The position numbers and the translations under genes are program-made. Below, one piece after another: positions 17,352 to 26,532 of a stretch of DNA of 64,000 nucleotides. Below the pieces are notes generated by a model. The model worked only from the letters and a program-made list of their open reading frames with translations. It had not been told where the DNA came from and searched no databases. Within the stretch, counting starts at the first letter, position 1; each line of letters opens with the position of its first letter. Source of the stretch: Roseovarius sp. MMSF_3281 (GTDB taxonomy: Bacteria; Pseudomonadota; Alphaproteobacteria; Rhodobacterales; Rhodobacteraceae); the NCBI RefSeq assembly GCF_030733685.1, contig NZ_JASHIM010000002.1, positions 310,001-374,000 of the forward strand, written 5' to 3'.

Positions 17352-18350
17352 ATGTATCATGAAAACCTTGAGACAGACCGGCCTGCGATTCCCGGCCCGT
17401 CGCTGGCCAAGCGAAGCCTTGCGGGCGAGTTTGTTTTCATCAGTCAGGACGCGAGCCTTGGTTTTGCCGCTGAGGCCTGTATCGACGTGCTACGTTCGGC
17501 CAATCGGTTGATCGGGCGCGAGGCCTATGGGTGGCGGCATCTGCGCAGCGAGGAGGTGCTTGATGGTCAGGATGGCCCGCTTTGTGGCCCCGATCAGGTT
17601 CTGGTCTTGGTCGGCGGGATGGAGCGCGCATGGCGGCCCGGTGAGGCGCGCCTGAAGGCCTTGCGCGCAGCGATGCGTAGCGCCGCGCGGGTTTGCGTTG
17701 TGGGGGCGGCGGTTTTCGTGCCGCTGACGGCGGGGGTGCTTGGCCCCAAGCGCCTGGCGGTGCACCCGAACTTTCGCCCCGGGGTCGAGGAACTGGGCCG
17801 TGGTCTTGAACTGGAGGATGCGGCGACTTGTCATCACAAGGCCTTGTCGAGCGCGATCAGCCCGGTGGCGGCACTGCGGATGATCGTGGAGCTGGTGGGG
17901 GCGCGCGATGGTGCGTTCACCCGTGCGGCCCTGTCGAAATATATCGGCATCAGCGAACCCGATTGCGGCACGGATGCGGGCGAGCATTGGCGTTACAAGC
18001 GGATGGCGCAGGGCGATCCGGTGATCGTTGACGCCTTGCAGATCATGTTGGACCATCTGGAGGATACCCTGACGGTGGGGCAGATTGCCGATTTGTTGGG
18101 TGTCTCGCCCCGGAAACTGGAGCGGGGATTTCGCGATTTGCTCAAGCAATCGCCGCTGAAGGTGTATCGCGACATGCGGCTGGAACGGGCGCATCGCCTT
18201 TTGGAGCAGACGCCGATGCCCTTGGGCGAAATCGCGGTGGCCTGTGGGTTTTCCAACGTGACCCTGATGAAGACGTGGTTTCATCGAAAATACGGCGCAC
18301 CGCCCGAGGCGGTGCGCCGTCATGCCTTTGCCGGCGGGTGCGCGGCTTAA
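17352..18350 (+). CDS. GlxA family transcriptional regulator (DJ-1/PfpI plus AraC helix-turn-helix)
   Basis: A 332-residue regulator downstream of soxG with the same architecture as the one upstream of soxB. The N-terminal half is a degenerate DJ-1/PfpI domain with VCVVGAAVFVPLTAG at the elbow. The C-terminal AraC domain reads IADLLGVSPRKLERGFRDLLKQ and IAVACGFSNVTLMKTWF. It is 42 bases after soxG and may be in the same transcript. The two regulators are only distantly alike, so they probably sense different signals. Confidence 0.9.
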   Translation: MYHENLETDRPAIPGPSLAKRSLAGEFVFISQDASLGFAAEACIDVLRSANRLIGREAYGWRHLRSEEVLDGQDGPLCGPDQVLVLVGGMERAWRPGEARLKALRAAMRSAARVCVVGAAVFVPLTAGVLGPKRLAVHPNFRPGVEELGRGLELEDAATCHHKALSSAISPVAALRMIVELVGARDGAFTRAALSKYIGISEPDCGTDAGEHWRYKRMAQGDPVIVDALQIMLDHLEDTLTVGQIADLLGVSPRKLERGFRDLLKQSPLKVYRDMRLERAHRLLEQTPMPLGEIAVACGFSNVTLMKTWFHRKYGAPPEAVRRHAFAGGCAA

Positions 18351-18356
18351 AGCGTT

Positions 18357-18444
18357 TCCAGTTATTGTTGCATCACCAATACCCTGTCATGCCTACGGCC
18401 TTCTCGGGACATTGGTGATGCACCTTGGTTCAATGTAAACTGGA
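18357..18444. repeat. Nested inverted repeats between convergent genes
   Basis: An inner 12-bp perfect repeat (TGCATCACCAAT at 18369-18380, complement at 18411-18422) lies inside an outer 7-bp repeat (TCCAGTT at 18357-18363, AACTGGA at 18438-18444). It fills the gap between two convergent genes. With no T-run on either side it could be a bidirectional factor-dependent terminator or a small mobile-element-like palindrome. Confidence 0.55.
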
Positions 18445-18450
18445 TAGGCT

Positions 18451-19383
18451 TTAGGGTGGTGTGACGGGGCGGTTCTTGCGCTCAAGCTGTCGCTCAAGCT
18501 GGCGTTCGCGGAAGAAGACGTAGAGGCCAGAGGCGACGATCAGGGCAATGCCCCCGAAGCTGAGCGCGTTGGGCAGATCGTTGAAAATCCAGTAGCCAAG
18601 GGCCGTGGCGGCGACGATTTCGAGATATTGCAGCGGCGCCAGAAGCGAGGCGGGCGCAAGCGAGAGTGCGAAGCTGATACAGACGTGGCTGATCGTGGCG
18701 ATGATGCCGAGGCCCACGAGGAACCAGATATCGCCCCCGGAGGGCCAGCTTGGATCAAGCGGGCCGATGCCGGAGCCATCGGCCATGGCAAGGATCGGCA
18801 GGGCGAGGATCAGCGCGGCGGTGCCGGTATAGACCTGAAGGGTGATCGGGTGCATGCGGGTCGCCATGCGCCGCGTCAGGATCATGTAGAAGGCAAAGCA
18901 AAGGGCGGTGACCAGCGGCAGAAGGGCCACCGGGCCGACCTTCTGAAAACTGGGCTGGATGATGAGAAGCGCGCCCGCGAAGCCGACGGCGCAGGCGATA
19001 TAGCGGCGCGGGCCGATCGGCTCACCCAAGAGAACCCCGCCCATGAGCGTCAGGATGAAGGGCTCCACGAAGAAGATCGCGATGGCATCGGCGATGGGCA
19101 TGAAGCGCAGGGCGGTGAAGAAACAGGCCGTGGCGACAAGCAGAAGCACGCCGCGAACGAGGTGCAGGGCAACCTCGCCCCCGCGCGGGCGGTGCAGCCA
19201 GCCGAACACGGCGGCCAAGGGCAGCAAAAGCGCCACTTGGAAAATGAACCGAATGGCGGCGACTTGGCCGATGGCGATGTCGTGGCTGGTCAGCTTGGCA
19301 AAGCTGTCTTGCAGCGGGGCCAGCACGCAAAACCCCACCATGAGCAGAATACCAAGCGAGGCGGTGGCGGTGTTTTGCGACAT
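18451..19383 (-). CDS. DMT superfamily (EamA) transporter
   Basis: A 310-residue membrane protein with about ten hydrophobic segments in two EamA repeats (residues roughly 10-140 and 150-290), starting MSQNTATASLGILLMVGFCV. Members export or import small metabolites; the substrate is not predictable. The start at 19383 is preceded by GAAGG on the minus strand. The C-terminus is basic (ERQLERQLERKNR). Confidence 0.9.
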   Translation of the reverse strand: MSQNTATASLGILLMVGFCVLAPLQDSFAKLTSHDIAIGQVAAIRFIFQVALLLPLAAVFGWLHRPRGGEVALHLVRGVLLLVATACFFTALRFMPIADAIAIFFVEPFILTLMGGVLLGEPIGPRRYIACAVGFAGALLIIQPSFQKVGPVALLPLVTALCFAFYMILTRRMATRMHPITLQVYTGTAALILALPILAMADGSGIGPLDPSWPSGGDIWFLVGLGIIATISHVCISFALSLAPASLLAPLQYLEIVAATALGYWIFNDLPNALSFGGIALIVASGLYVFFRERQLERQLERKNRPVTPP

Positions 19384-19500
19384 GGGGGCGGGCCTTCTAT
19401 TCGGGTCTTGGCCCACGTTCATCAAAAGCGGCGGATTGTCAAAGGGGGACGGGGCAAGGCGTTTCGAAACGCCTTGCGGGTCAGGCTGCGTTTGGCCCGG

Positions 19501-20874
19501 TCAGCAGTTGGGCACGTTGACCGCCAGCCCGCCGAGCGAGGTTTCCTTGTATTTCTCGCTCATGTCCGCCCCCGTCTGGCGCATGGTTTCGATACAGGCA
19601 TCGAGCGGCACAAGGTGGGTGCCGTCGCCGCGCAGGGCGAGGGAGGCGGCGGAGACCGCCTTGATCGCACCCAGCCCGTTACGTTCGATGCAGGGCACTT
19701 GCACCAGACCTTTGACCGGGTCGCAGGTCATGCCGAGGTGATGCTCAAGCGCGATCTCGGCGGCGTTTTCGATCTGCTCCGGTGTGCCGCCGAGGACGGC
19801 GGCAAGCCCTGCGGCACCCATGGCCGAGGCGCTGCCCACTTCGGCCTGACAGCCCGCTTCGGCGCCCGAGATCGAGGCGTTGTATTTCACCAGCCCGCCG
19901 ATGGCGGCGGCGGTCAGGAGGAAATCTTCGATCTGTGCCTCGGAGGCGCCGGGGACGTGTTCCATCCAGTACTTGATCACCGCGGGCACCACGCCCGCCG
20001 CGCCGTTGGTAGGGGCGGTCACCACCTGCCCGCCAGCGGCGTTTTCTTCATTCACCGCCATGGCATAAAGGCTGATCCAGTCGTTGATCTTGTGTGGCGC
20101 TTGCAGGTTGGTGCCGCGTTCGGCCAAGAGGGCATCGCGGATGCCCTTGGCGCGGCGGCGCACCATCAGGCCGCCGGGCAATTCGCCATCGGTATGCATG
20201 CCGCGTTCGATGCAATCGTCCATCACCTGCCAGATGCGCGCCACGCCTGAGCGCAGGTTTTCCGGCCCGCCGCGCGACACCTCGTTGGTTTTTTTCATCT
20301 GGGCGATGGTTTTGCCCGAGGTTTCGGCCATTTCCAGCATTTCGACCGCGGATTTGAAGGGGTAGGGGACGGGATCGCCCTCGTCGGTGTTGCGGCCTTG
20401 GGCGAGTTCCCCTTCGGTCATCACGAAGCCGCCGCCGATGGAGTAATAGGTTTCCTGCAGGATCACGTCGCCCTGGGCGTCGGTGGCCATCAGGATCATG
20501 CCGTTGGCGTGCCCGGGAAGGTTGGGCCCGAAATCGAAAGTCAGGTCATCCTTGGGGTGAAAGTGCAATTCCGGCAGGCCGGAGGGTCGGACTGTATGGG
20601 TCTCGCGGATTTGCGCCAGCACCTCCTCGGCCTTTTCGTGGTCGTAGGTATCGGGCAGGAAGCCCGCAAGGCCAAGGATCGTGGCGCGGTCGGTGGCGTG
20701 GCCGACGCCGGTAAAGGCCAGCGACCCATGCAGCGTGCCGCGCAATCCATGCGCCTCGAAGGGGGCGGCGCGCATCTTGTCGAGGAAACGCGCGGCGGCA
20801 ACCATGGGGCCCATGGTGTGCGAGGACGAGGGGCCGATGCCCACTTTGAACATCTCGAAGACAGACAGAAACAT
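19501..20874 (-). CDS. sdaA: L-serine ammonia-lyase, single-chain iron-sulfur form
   Basis: A 457-residue enzyme that deaminates L-serine to pyruvate with a [4Fe-4S] cluster. It opens [24 protein letters not shown], the family signature, and its cluster cysteines lie in [17 protein letters not shown] and VPCIERNG; the protein ends in NVPNC. The start at 20874 overlaps the stop of the upstream gene in TGATG. Serine breakdown here opposes serAC elsewhere in the window. Confidence 0.96.
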   Translation of the reverse strand: MFLSVFEMFKVGIGPSSSHTMGPMVAAARFLDKMRAAPFEAHGLRGTLHGSLAFTGVGHATDRATILGLAGFLPDTYDHEKAEEVLAQIRETHTVRPSGLPELHFHPKDDLTFDFGPNLPGHANGMILMATDAQGDVILQETYYSIGGGFVMTEGELAQGRNTDEGDPVPYPFKSAVEMLEMAETSGKTIAQMKKTNEVSRGGPENLRSGVARIWQVMDDCIERGMHTDGELPGGLMVRRRAKGIRDALLAERGTNLQAPHKINDWISLYAMAVNEENAAGGQVVTAPTNGAAGVVPAVIKYWMEHVPGASEAQIEDFLLTAAAIGGLVKYNASISGAEAGCQAEVGSASAMGAAGLAAVLGGTPEQIENAAEIALEHHLGMTCDPVKGLVQVPCIERNGLGAIKAVSAASLALRGDGTHLVPLDACIETMRQTGADMSEKYKETSLGGLAVNVPNC

Positions 20875-21584
20875 CAGGTCGCGCTCCCTTCCGGTGGGGT
20901 GGCAAGTTGCGGGGCGGAAAACGGGGTTGGCCCCAGCCCTTCGGCCTTTATGGCGGCAAGTGCGGGTTTTGATTGGTCCAGTCGCGTCGCCATGGCGTGC
21001 AACTGCGGCCAATTGGGCAGGCTGAACCAGCCATTGCCGCCATGTGGTTGCGGATAAAGCCGTGCCCAGCGTAGCAGGCAGGCAAGGTAGAGGTCCACCG
21101 CCGAGGGGGATGCGCCGCAGAGCCAGCCATGGCCCTTGGCCGCTTCGGTTTCGACCATGTCGAGGTGGCGGCTGATCTCGCCCTGCAGGTGTGCCCTTAG
21201 CCGGGTTTGCGCGGCGCTGTCATGGCCGATGTATTGATCGGGGTAGAAGGTAATGCGCAGCGCCGCGTGCAGGGTGTTGGAGAGGAAAAACAGGTAGGAC
21301 AGGAAGCGCGCGCGGTCGGGGCCGTCAGGGGCGGGGGCGAGGTGCCCGTGCCTGTCGGCCAGCCATAGCAGGATCGCGGCGGTTTCGAATATCGGGCCGT
21401 CGGGGGTTTTCAATGCCGGGATCAGGCCATTGGGGTTCAGCGCGCGGTAGGCGTCGGATTTCTGGGCCCGGGCTGCACGATCCACCAGAACTGTCTCGTA
21501 GGGCAAATCAAGTGCTTCAAGCGCCAGCCGGATCACCAGCGAGGCGTTGTCGGGGGCGTAGTGCAGAACGTAGCGTGTTTCCAT
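20874..21584 (-). CDS. Glutathione S-transferase family protein
   Basis: A 236-residue protein with a thioredoxin-like N-terminal domain (YVLHYAPDNASLVIRLALEALDLPYE), the glutathione-loop motif NPNGLIPAL and ETAAILLWLADR, and an all-helical C-terminal domain. The substrate is unknown. It is translationally coupled to sdaA by a one-base TGATG overlap. The start METRYVLHYAP at 21584 fits the fold; the reading frame opens further upstream without homology. Confidence 0.88.
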   Translation of the reverse strand: METRYVLHYAPDNASLVIRLALEALDLPYETVLVDRAARAQKSDAYRALNPNGLIPALKTPDGPIFETAAILLWLADRHGHLAPAPDGPDRARFLSYLFFLSNTLHAALRITFYPDQYIGHDSAAQTRLRAHLQGEISRHLDMVETEAAKGHGWLCGASPSAVDLYLACLLRWARLYPQPHGGNGWFSLPNWPQLHAMATRLDQSKPALAAIKAEGLGPTPFSAPQLATPPEGSAT

Positions 21585-21731
21585 ATGCGCGACCCTATCG
21601 CCTGTTTCGGGCAATTCCAGCGCGAAAGCGACGGCTGCATGGACGGAAACGGGCAATTGGCGGGTTTTGCCCCCTCGCACCCGGCGGGCAACTTGCTTAT
21701 AAGCACATCAAACATCTGGGGAGTCGTTGCC

Positions 21732-22520
21732 ATGTCCGGAGATTTGTCGCCTATCGACAAGGCCAAGTTCGTCGCCGCCAAACGGTCGGTCGATTACGTC
21801 GAAGACGGGATGCGCGTGGGTCTTGGGACCGGCAGCACCGCCGCGTGGATGGTGCGGTGCCTGGGCGAGTTGGTTCGCGACGAGGGGTTGAAGATCAAGG
21901 GGGTTCCCACCTCGACCCGCACTGCCGAACTGGCCCGCGAAGTCGGGATCGAGGTGATCAGTCTGGACGAGGCCAAGTGGCTGGATGTCACGATTGACGG
22001 GGCCGACGAGTTTGACGGGAACCTGAACCTGATCAAGGGCGGCGGTGGCGCGCTTTTGCAGGAAAAGATTGTGGCCACGGCAAGCGACCAGATGATCGTG
22101 ATTGCCGATGTCGGCAAGGAGGTCGAGACGCTGGGCACCTTCCCGTTGCCGGTCGAGGTGATCCCCTTTGGTTGGCAAACCACCAAGTCGCTGGTCGAGG
22201 AAATGCTGATTTCCATGGACGTGTTGGGCCGTGACGCGACCCTGCGGATGAATGGCGAGCGGCCCTTCGTGACCGATGAGGGCAACTATATCCTTGATCT
22301 GCATCTGGGCCGGATCGGCAATGCCAACCAGATGGCCATGGTTCTGAACCAGATGCCGGGTGTGGTTGAAAATGGGCTGTTCATTGATATTTGCGACGTG
22401 GTGATCCTTGGTTATGGCGACGGGCGTGTCGAGACCCGCGACATCAACGAGGGCACGGTTGAGGAAGATCGGCTGGATTTCGTGGAAAGCGATAACCTGT
22501 TTACCGATCTGGGCGATTAA
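21732..22520 (+). CDS. rpiA: Ribose-5-phosphate isomerase A
   Basis: A 262-residue enzyme interconverting ribose 5-phosphate and ribulose 5-phosphate. Motifs are GLGTGSTAAWMV (phosphate loop), DGADEFD with the catalytic aspartates, and KGGGGALLQEKIVA. The ATG at 21732 begins MSGDLSPIDKAKF. It heads a short operon with gor, 21 bases downstream, and diverges from the GST gene. Confidence 0.96.
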   Translation: MSGDLSPIDKAKFVAAKRSVDYVEDGMRVGLGTGSTAAWMVRCLGELVRDEGLKIKGVPTSTRTAELAREVGIEVISLDEAKWLDVTIDGADEFDGNLNLIKGGGGALLQEKIVATASDQMIVIADVGKEVETLGTFPLPVEVIPFGWQTTKSLVEEMLISMDVLGRDATLRMNGERPFVTDEGNYILDLHLGRIGNANQMAMVLNQMPGVVENGLFIDICDVVILGYGDGRVETRDINEGTVEEDRLDFVESDNLFTDLGD

Positions 22521-22541
22521 GGCGGACAAGGAAGGGCAGGC

Positions 22542-23897
22542 ATGGCGTTCGACTATGACCTTTTCGTGATTGGCGGTGGCTCGGGCGGGGTGCGGGCCGC
22601 GCGTGTGGCCGCGCAGGGCGGGGCCAAGGTGGGTTTGGCCGAGGAAGACAAATACGGCGGCACCTGTGTGCAGCGCGGTTGTGTTCCCAAGAAGCTGATG
22701 GTGTTTGCCAGCGAGTTTCCGGGCGCCATCGAAGACGCGCAGGAATATGGCTGGACCGTGCATGCCGGTGGCTTCGACTGGCCGGGGTTCCGGGGCAAGC
22801 TGGAGGCCGAGTTGCAGAGGCTGGAAGGCGTTTACCGCAACATCCTTGGCAATGCCGGGGTTGAAACCTATGACGCCCGCGCCGTGCTGGCCGATGCCCA
22901 TACGGTGGAGTTGTCCACGGGTGAAAAAATCACCGCAAAGCATATTCTTGTTGCCACGGGCGGTTGGCCCGTGAAACCGGATATGCCGGGCTGTGAGCAT
23001 GCGATTACCAGCAACGAGATTTTCCATCTCGACGACTTGCCCAAGTCGATCCTGATTGTCGGCGGTGGCTATATCGCCTGTGAATTCGCGGGCATCCTGA
23101 ATGGTCTGGGCGTCGAGGTGACGCAATATTACCGTGGCGCGCAGATCCTGCGCGGCTTCGATGAAGAGGCGCGCGGTTTGATCTCGGAAGAGATGATCCA
23201 GAACGGCGTGGACCTGCACCTTGGCACCAATATCATCGAGATGGCGGAGATCGAGGGCGGCTTTCGCGTGAAATCCACCAATGGCGACGAGCGCGAGTTC
23301 GAACAGGTGATGTTCGCCACCGGGCGCGCGCCCAATACCGATGGGCTTGGCCTTGAGGAGGCCGGTGTGAAGCTGGGCCGTAAAGGCGAGATCATGGTGG
23401 ATGAATACAGCCAGACCAGCGTGCCGTCGATCTATGCCATTGGCGATGTCACCGACCGGGTGAACCTGACGCCGGTGGCGATTCGCGAGGGGATGGCCTT
23501 TGTGGAAACCGTGTTCAACGGCAACCCGACGCCGGTAGACCATGCCTTGATTCCGACGGCGATTTTCACCCAGCCCGAGATGGGGACCGTGGGCCTGAAC
23601 GAGGAACAGGCGCGCGAACAGGAAGAGATCGAGGTTTATGCAACCTCCTTCCGGCCGATGCAGACGGCCTTTGTTGGCCGGCCTGATCGGGTGCTGATGA
23701 AGCTGATCGTCAGCAAGGCAAACCGCAAGGTTTTGGGGTGTCACATCGTAGCACCCGGGGCGGGCGAGATGATCCAGCTGGCCGGTATCGCGGTGAAGAT
23801 GGGGGCCACGAAAGAAGACTTTGACCGCACCGTGGCCGTGCATCCCACCATGTCGGAAGAAATTGTCACCATGCGGGAGCCTGCGCGCACCGCTTGA
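22542..23897 (+). CDS. gor: Glutathione-disulfide reductase
   Basis: A 451-residue FAD/NADPH enzyme that regenerates glutathione. The FAD motif is VIGGGSGGVRAARVA, the redox-active cysteines are Cys42 and Cys47 (GGTCVQRGCVPKKL), the NADPH motif is IVGGGYIACEFAGIL and the C-terminal catalytic motif is AVHPTMSEE. Pairing with rpiA links the NADPH-dependent enzyme to pentose phosphate metabolism. A short perfect dyad, CCTGTGCTGCACAGG, follows the gene before hflK. Confidence 0.96.
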   Translation: MAFDYDLFVIGGGSGGVRAARVAAQGGAKVGLAEEDKYGGTCVQRGCVPKKLMVFASEFPGAIEDAQEYGWTVHAGGFDWPGFRGKLEAELQRLEGVYRNILGNAGVETYDARAVLADAHTVELSTGEKITAKHILVATGGWPVKPDMPGCEHAITSNEIFHLDDLPKSILIVGGGYIACEFAGILNGLGVEVTQYYRGAQILRGFDEEARGLISEEMIQNGVDLHLGTNIIEMAEIEGGFRVKSTNGDEREFEQVMFATGRAPNTDGLGLEEAGVKLGRKGEIMVDEYSQTSVPSIYAIGDVTDRVNLTPVAIREGMAFVETVFNGNPTPVDHALIPTAIFTQPEMGTVGLNEEQAREQEEIEVYATSFRPMQTAFVGRPDRVLMKLIVSKANRKVLGCHIVAPGAGEMIQLAGIAVKMGATKEDFDRTVAVHPTMSEEIVTMREPARTA

Positions 23898-23966
23898 TTT
23901 TTTGCCTGTGCTGCACAGGTTATGAATAGCGTCCGTTTGAGACGGCACAACAAGGGAAGAGATTAC

Positions 23967-25145
23967 ATGGCTGGACAGTCTGGCGGCCCATGGGGCGGCG
24001 GCGGAAATTCAGGCGGCGGCGGGGATGATGGTCGCCGTGGCAACAACGGGGGTGGCCCGCGCCGCCCGAATGACGGCCCGCCGCAGATGCCCGAGATCGA
24101 CGAGCTTGTGAAAAAAGGCCAAGACCAGCTGCGCGTGCTCATGGGCGGGCGCGGCGGCGGCGGGGGCGATGGCCCCGGCGGCGGTGGTGGCGGCTTTGGC
24201 CGTGGCACCTTTATCTTGGGCGGTTTGATTGCCGTCGGGGTGTGGCTGGCGGCCAGTCTTTACACCGTCAAGCCAGAGGAGCAATCGGTTGAATTGTTCC
24301 TTGGCGAGTATTCATCGACCGGCAACCCCGGTCTGAACTTCGCGCCTTGGCCTGTTGTGACCTATGATGTTGTCAACGTCACGTCGGAACGCACCGAGGA
24401 TATCGGCGTTGGCCGGGGCAGCAACAACGATGGCCTGATGCTGACGACAGATGCCAATATCGTCGACATCGACTTTCAGGTGGTCTGGAACATCAACGAC
24501 CCGGCCAAACTGTTGTTCAACATCCGCGATCCGCAACTGACCGTGCGAGCGGTGTCGGAATCGGCCATGCGCGAGATCATCGCGGCATCGAACCTTGCGC
24601 CGATTCTGAACCGTGACCGGGGGATCATCGCCGATACCGCCCGCGAGAATATCCAGGAGACGCTGGATGATTACGAAAGCGGGATCACTATCGTGCGGGT
24701 GAACCTTGATACCGCGGACCCGCCGCGCGAAGTGATCGACGCCTTCCGCGACGTGCAGGCCGCCGAACAGGAACGCGACCGTTTGCAACGGCAGGCTGAC
24801 GCCTATGCCAACCGGGTTCTGGCCGAAGCGCGTGGTGAAGCCGCGCAGGTCGTTCAGCAATCGGAGGGCTATCGCGCCCGCGTGGTCAACGAAGCCATCG
24901 GTGAGGCCAGCCGCTTTATCGCCGTGGCGCAGGAGTTCAACCGCGCGCCGGAAGTGACCCAACGCCGCCTTTATCTTGAAACGATCGAGCGGACGCTGGG
25001 CCAGCTTGACAAGGTTCTGATTGATGAAACCAGTGGCGCGGGGCAAGACGGCCAAGGCATCGTGCCTTACCTGCCGCTGAATGAACTTCGCCGGGGTGGT
25101 GGCTCCTCCTCCAACGCGAACACCAACACCGGAGGCTCGAACTGA
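23967..25145 (+). CDS. hflK: FtsH protease modulator HflK
   Basis: A 392-residue band-7/SPFH protein that with HflC forms a membrane assembly controlling the FtsH protease. The first 75 residues are glycine-rich and disordered, a transmembrane helix follows at about 77-98 (FILGGLIAVGVWLAASLYTV), then the SPFH domain and an alanine/glutamate-rich coiled coil. The ATG at 23967 has a GGGAAGAG ribosome binding site. It overlaps hflC by one base (TGATG). Confidence 0.95.
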   Translation: MAGQSGGPWGGGGNSGGGGDDGRRGNNGGGPRRPNDGPPQMPEIDELVKKGQDQLRVLMGGRGGGGGDGPGGGGGGFGRGTFILGGLIAVGVWLAASLYTVKPEEQSVELFLGEYSSTGNPGLNFAPWPVVTYDVVNVTSERTEDIGVGRGSNNDGLMLTTDANIVDIDFQVVWNINDPAKLLFNIRDPQLTVRAVSESAMREIIAASNLAPILNRDRGIIADTARENIQETLDDYESGITIVRVNLDTADPPREVIDAFRDVQAAEQERDRLQRQADAYANRVLAEARGEAAQVVQQSEGYRARVVNEAIGEASRFIAVAQEFNRAPEVTQRRLYLETIERTLGQLDKVLIDETSGAGQDGQGIVPYLPLNELRRGGGSSSNANTNTGGSN

Positions 25146-26194
25146 TGCGTAAATCCGCACTTATTCTGCCGGTCGTCGTGGTTGCCTTTATCGGGGTGCT
25201 GTCGTCGATCTTTATCGTGGATGAGCGGGAAAAAGCGCTCGTTCTGCAATTCGGCCAAATCCGACAGGTTGTCGAGGAACCGGGCCTTGGCTTCAAGATC
25301 CCGGTGATCCAAGAGGTCGTGCGCTATGACGACCGGATCCTGTCGTTCGACACAGACACGATCGAGGTGACACCGTCGGATGACCGCCGGCTTGTGGTCG
25401 ATGCTTTCGCGCGCTACCGCATCGCCAATGTGGTGCAATTCCGGCAAGCGGTCGGCGTGGGCGGCATTCGTGCCGCCGAAGACCGGCTTTCGTCGATCCT
25501 GAATGCGCAAATCCGCGAGGTTCTGGGTGCCGATCAGGTCACGTCGGATTCGATCCTGTCGCCGGAACGGGGCGAACTGGCCCGGCGCATCCGTGCACAG
25601 GCCCGCACCAGCGCCGAAAGCCTTGGTCTGCAAATCGTGGACGTGCGGTTGAAGCAAACCAACCTTCCGCAGCAAAACCTTGACGCCACCTTCGCCCGGA
25701 TGCGGGCCGAGCGTGAGCGTGAGGCCGCGGACGAGATCGCGCGCGGTAACGAAGCCGCGCAGCGGGTGCGCGCCGCCGCCGACCGGACCGTGGTTGAAAC
25801 CGTGTCGCAAGCCGAACGTGAGGCAGAGATCACCCGCGGTGAGGCCGATGCCGAGCGGAACCGGATCTATGCCGAATCCTTCGGCAAGAACCCCGAGTTC
25901 TTTGCCTTCTACCGTTCTTTGACGGCCTTGGAAAAATCGATGCAAAGCGAGAATTCCACCTTGGTCTTCTCGCCAGACAGCGAATTCCTGACCGAGATGT
26001 TCGACGCCATCCGCGCTGGTGGCTTGAGCGAGGTCGATATCGAGGACATCGATATCGACAGCCTGCGGCAGATGGCACCGGAGATGGAAGTGTCGCCCGA
26101 CCTTCCCGAAACGGAACGCCAGCGCCTTGAAGAGCAGGCGACCGAAGAGAACGGAGGCAACGAAGGCGGTTCGGACTCTGAGGCGACCAATTGA
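25145..26194 (+). CDS. hflC: FtsH protease modulator HflC
   Basis: A 349-residue partner of HflK. One N-terminal transmembrane helix (LILPVVVVAFIGVLSSIFIV) precedes the SPFH domain and a long charged coiled coil (RMRAEREREAADEIARGNEA). The C-terminal tail after residue 280 is acidic and low in complexity (EEQATEENGGNEGG), which is longer than in enterobacteria but usual in this group. The gene overlaps both neighbours. Confidence 0.95.
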   Translation: MRKSALILPVVVVAFIGVLSSIFIVDEREKALVLQFGQIRQVVEEPGLGFKIPVIQEVVRYDDRILSFDTDTIEVTPSDDRRLVVDAFARYRIANVVQFRQAVGVGGIRAAEDRLSSILNAQIREVLGADQVTSDSILSPERGELARRIRAQARTSAESLGLQIVDVRLKQTNLPQQNLDATFARMRAEREREAADEIARGNEAAQRVRAAADRTVVETVSQAEREAEITRGEADAERNRIYAESFGKNPEFFAFYRSLTALEKSMQSENSTLVFSPDSEFLTEMFDAIRAGGLSEVDIEDIDIDSLRQMAPEMEVSPDLPETERQRLEEQATEENGGNEGGSDSEATN

Positions 26195-26388
26195 TTGAAA
26201 CCGCGCTTCTGGCCCTGGGGCTGGTGCTGATTGTCGAGGGGCTGGTCTATGCGCTGGCCCCTTCGATCATTGAGCAACTGCTTGTGGCCTTACAGGCTCT
26301 GACCGAGGAACAACGCCGCTTTTTCGGTTTGGCCTGTCTGGCGATCGGAACGGTGATGGTCTGGGCCGGCAAGACATTGGGCGCTTGA
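26191..26388 (+). CDS. DUF2065 small membrane protein
   Basis: A 65-residue protein with two hydrophobic segments (about residues 4-24 and 45-62) and a polar turn ALTEEQRRFFG, the DUF2065 pattern. It starts at a TTG overlapping the hflC stop. In alphaproteobacteria this family lies between hflC and a degP-type protease, so a role in the same membrane quality-control complex is plausible but unproven. Confidence 0.85.
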   Translation: MIETALLALGLVLIVEGLVYALAPSIIEQLLVALQALTEEQRRFFGLACLAIGTVMVWAGKTLGA

Positions 26389-26532
26389 TCTGGGGATCAC
26401 AAAGGGTTCACATGGGCGTGACATCGTGTTGCGACCTTTGCGAACCGCATGCGGCTTCTTACATAAAGACATGAGGTGCGCTTGGGGCTGTAAACCCGGC
26501 GGCACAATCGGACAAAGGCAAGGAGACCCAAG

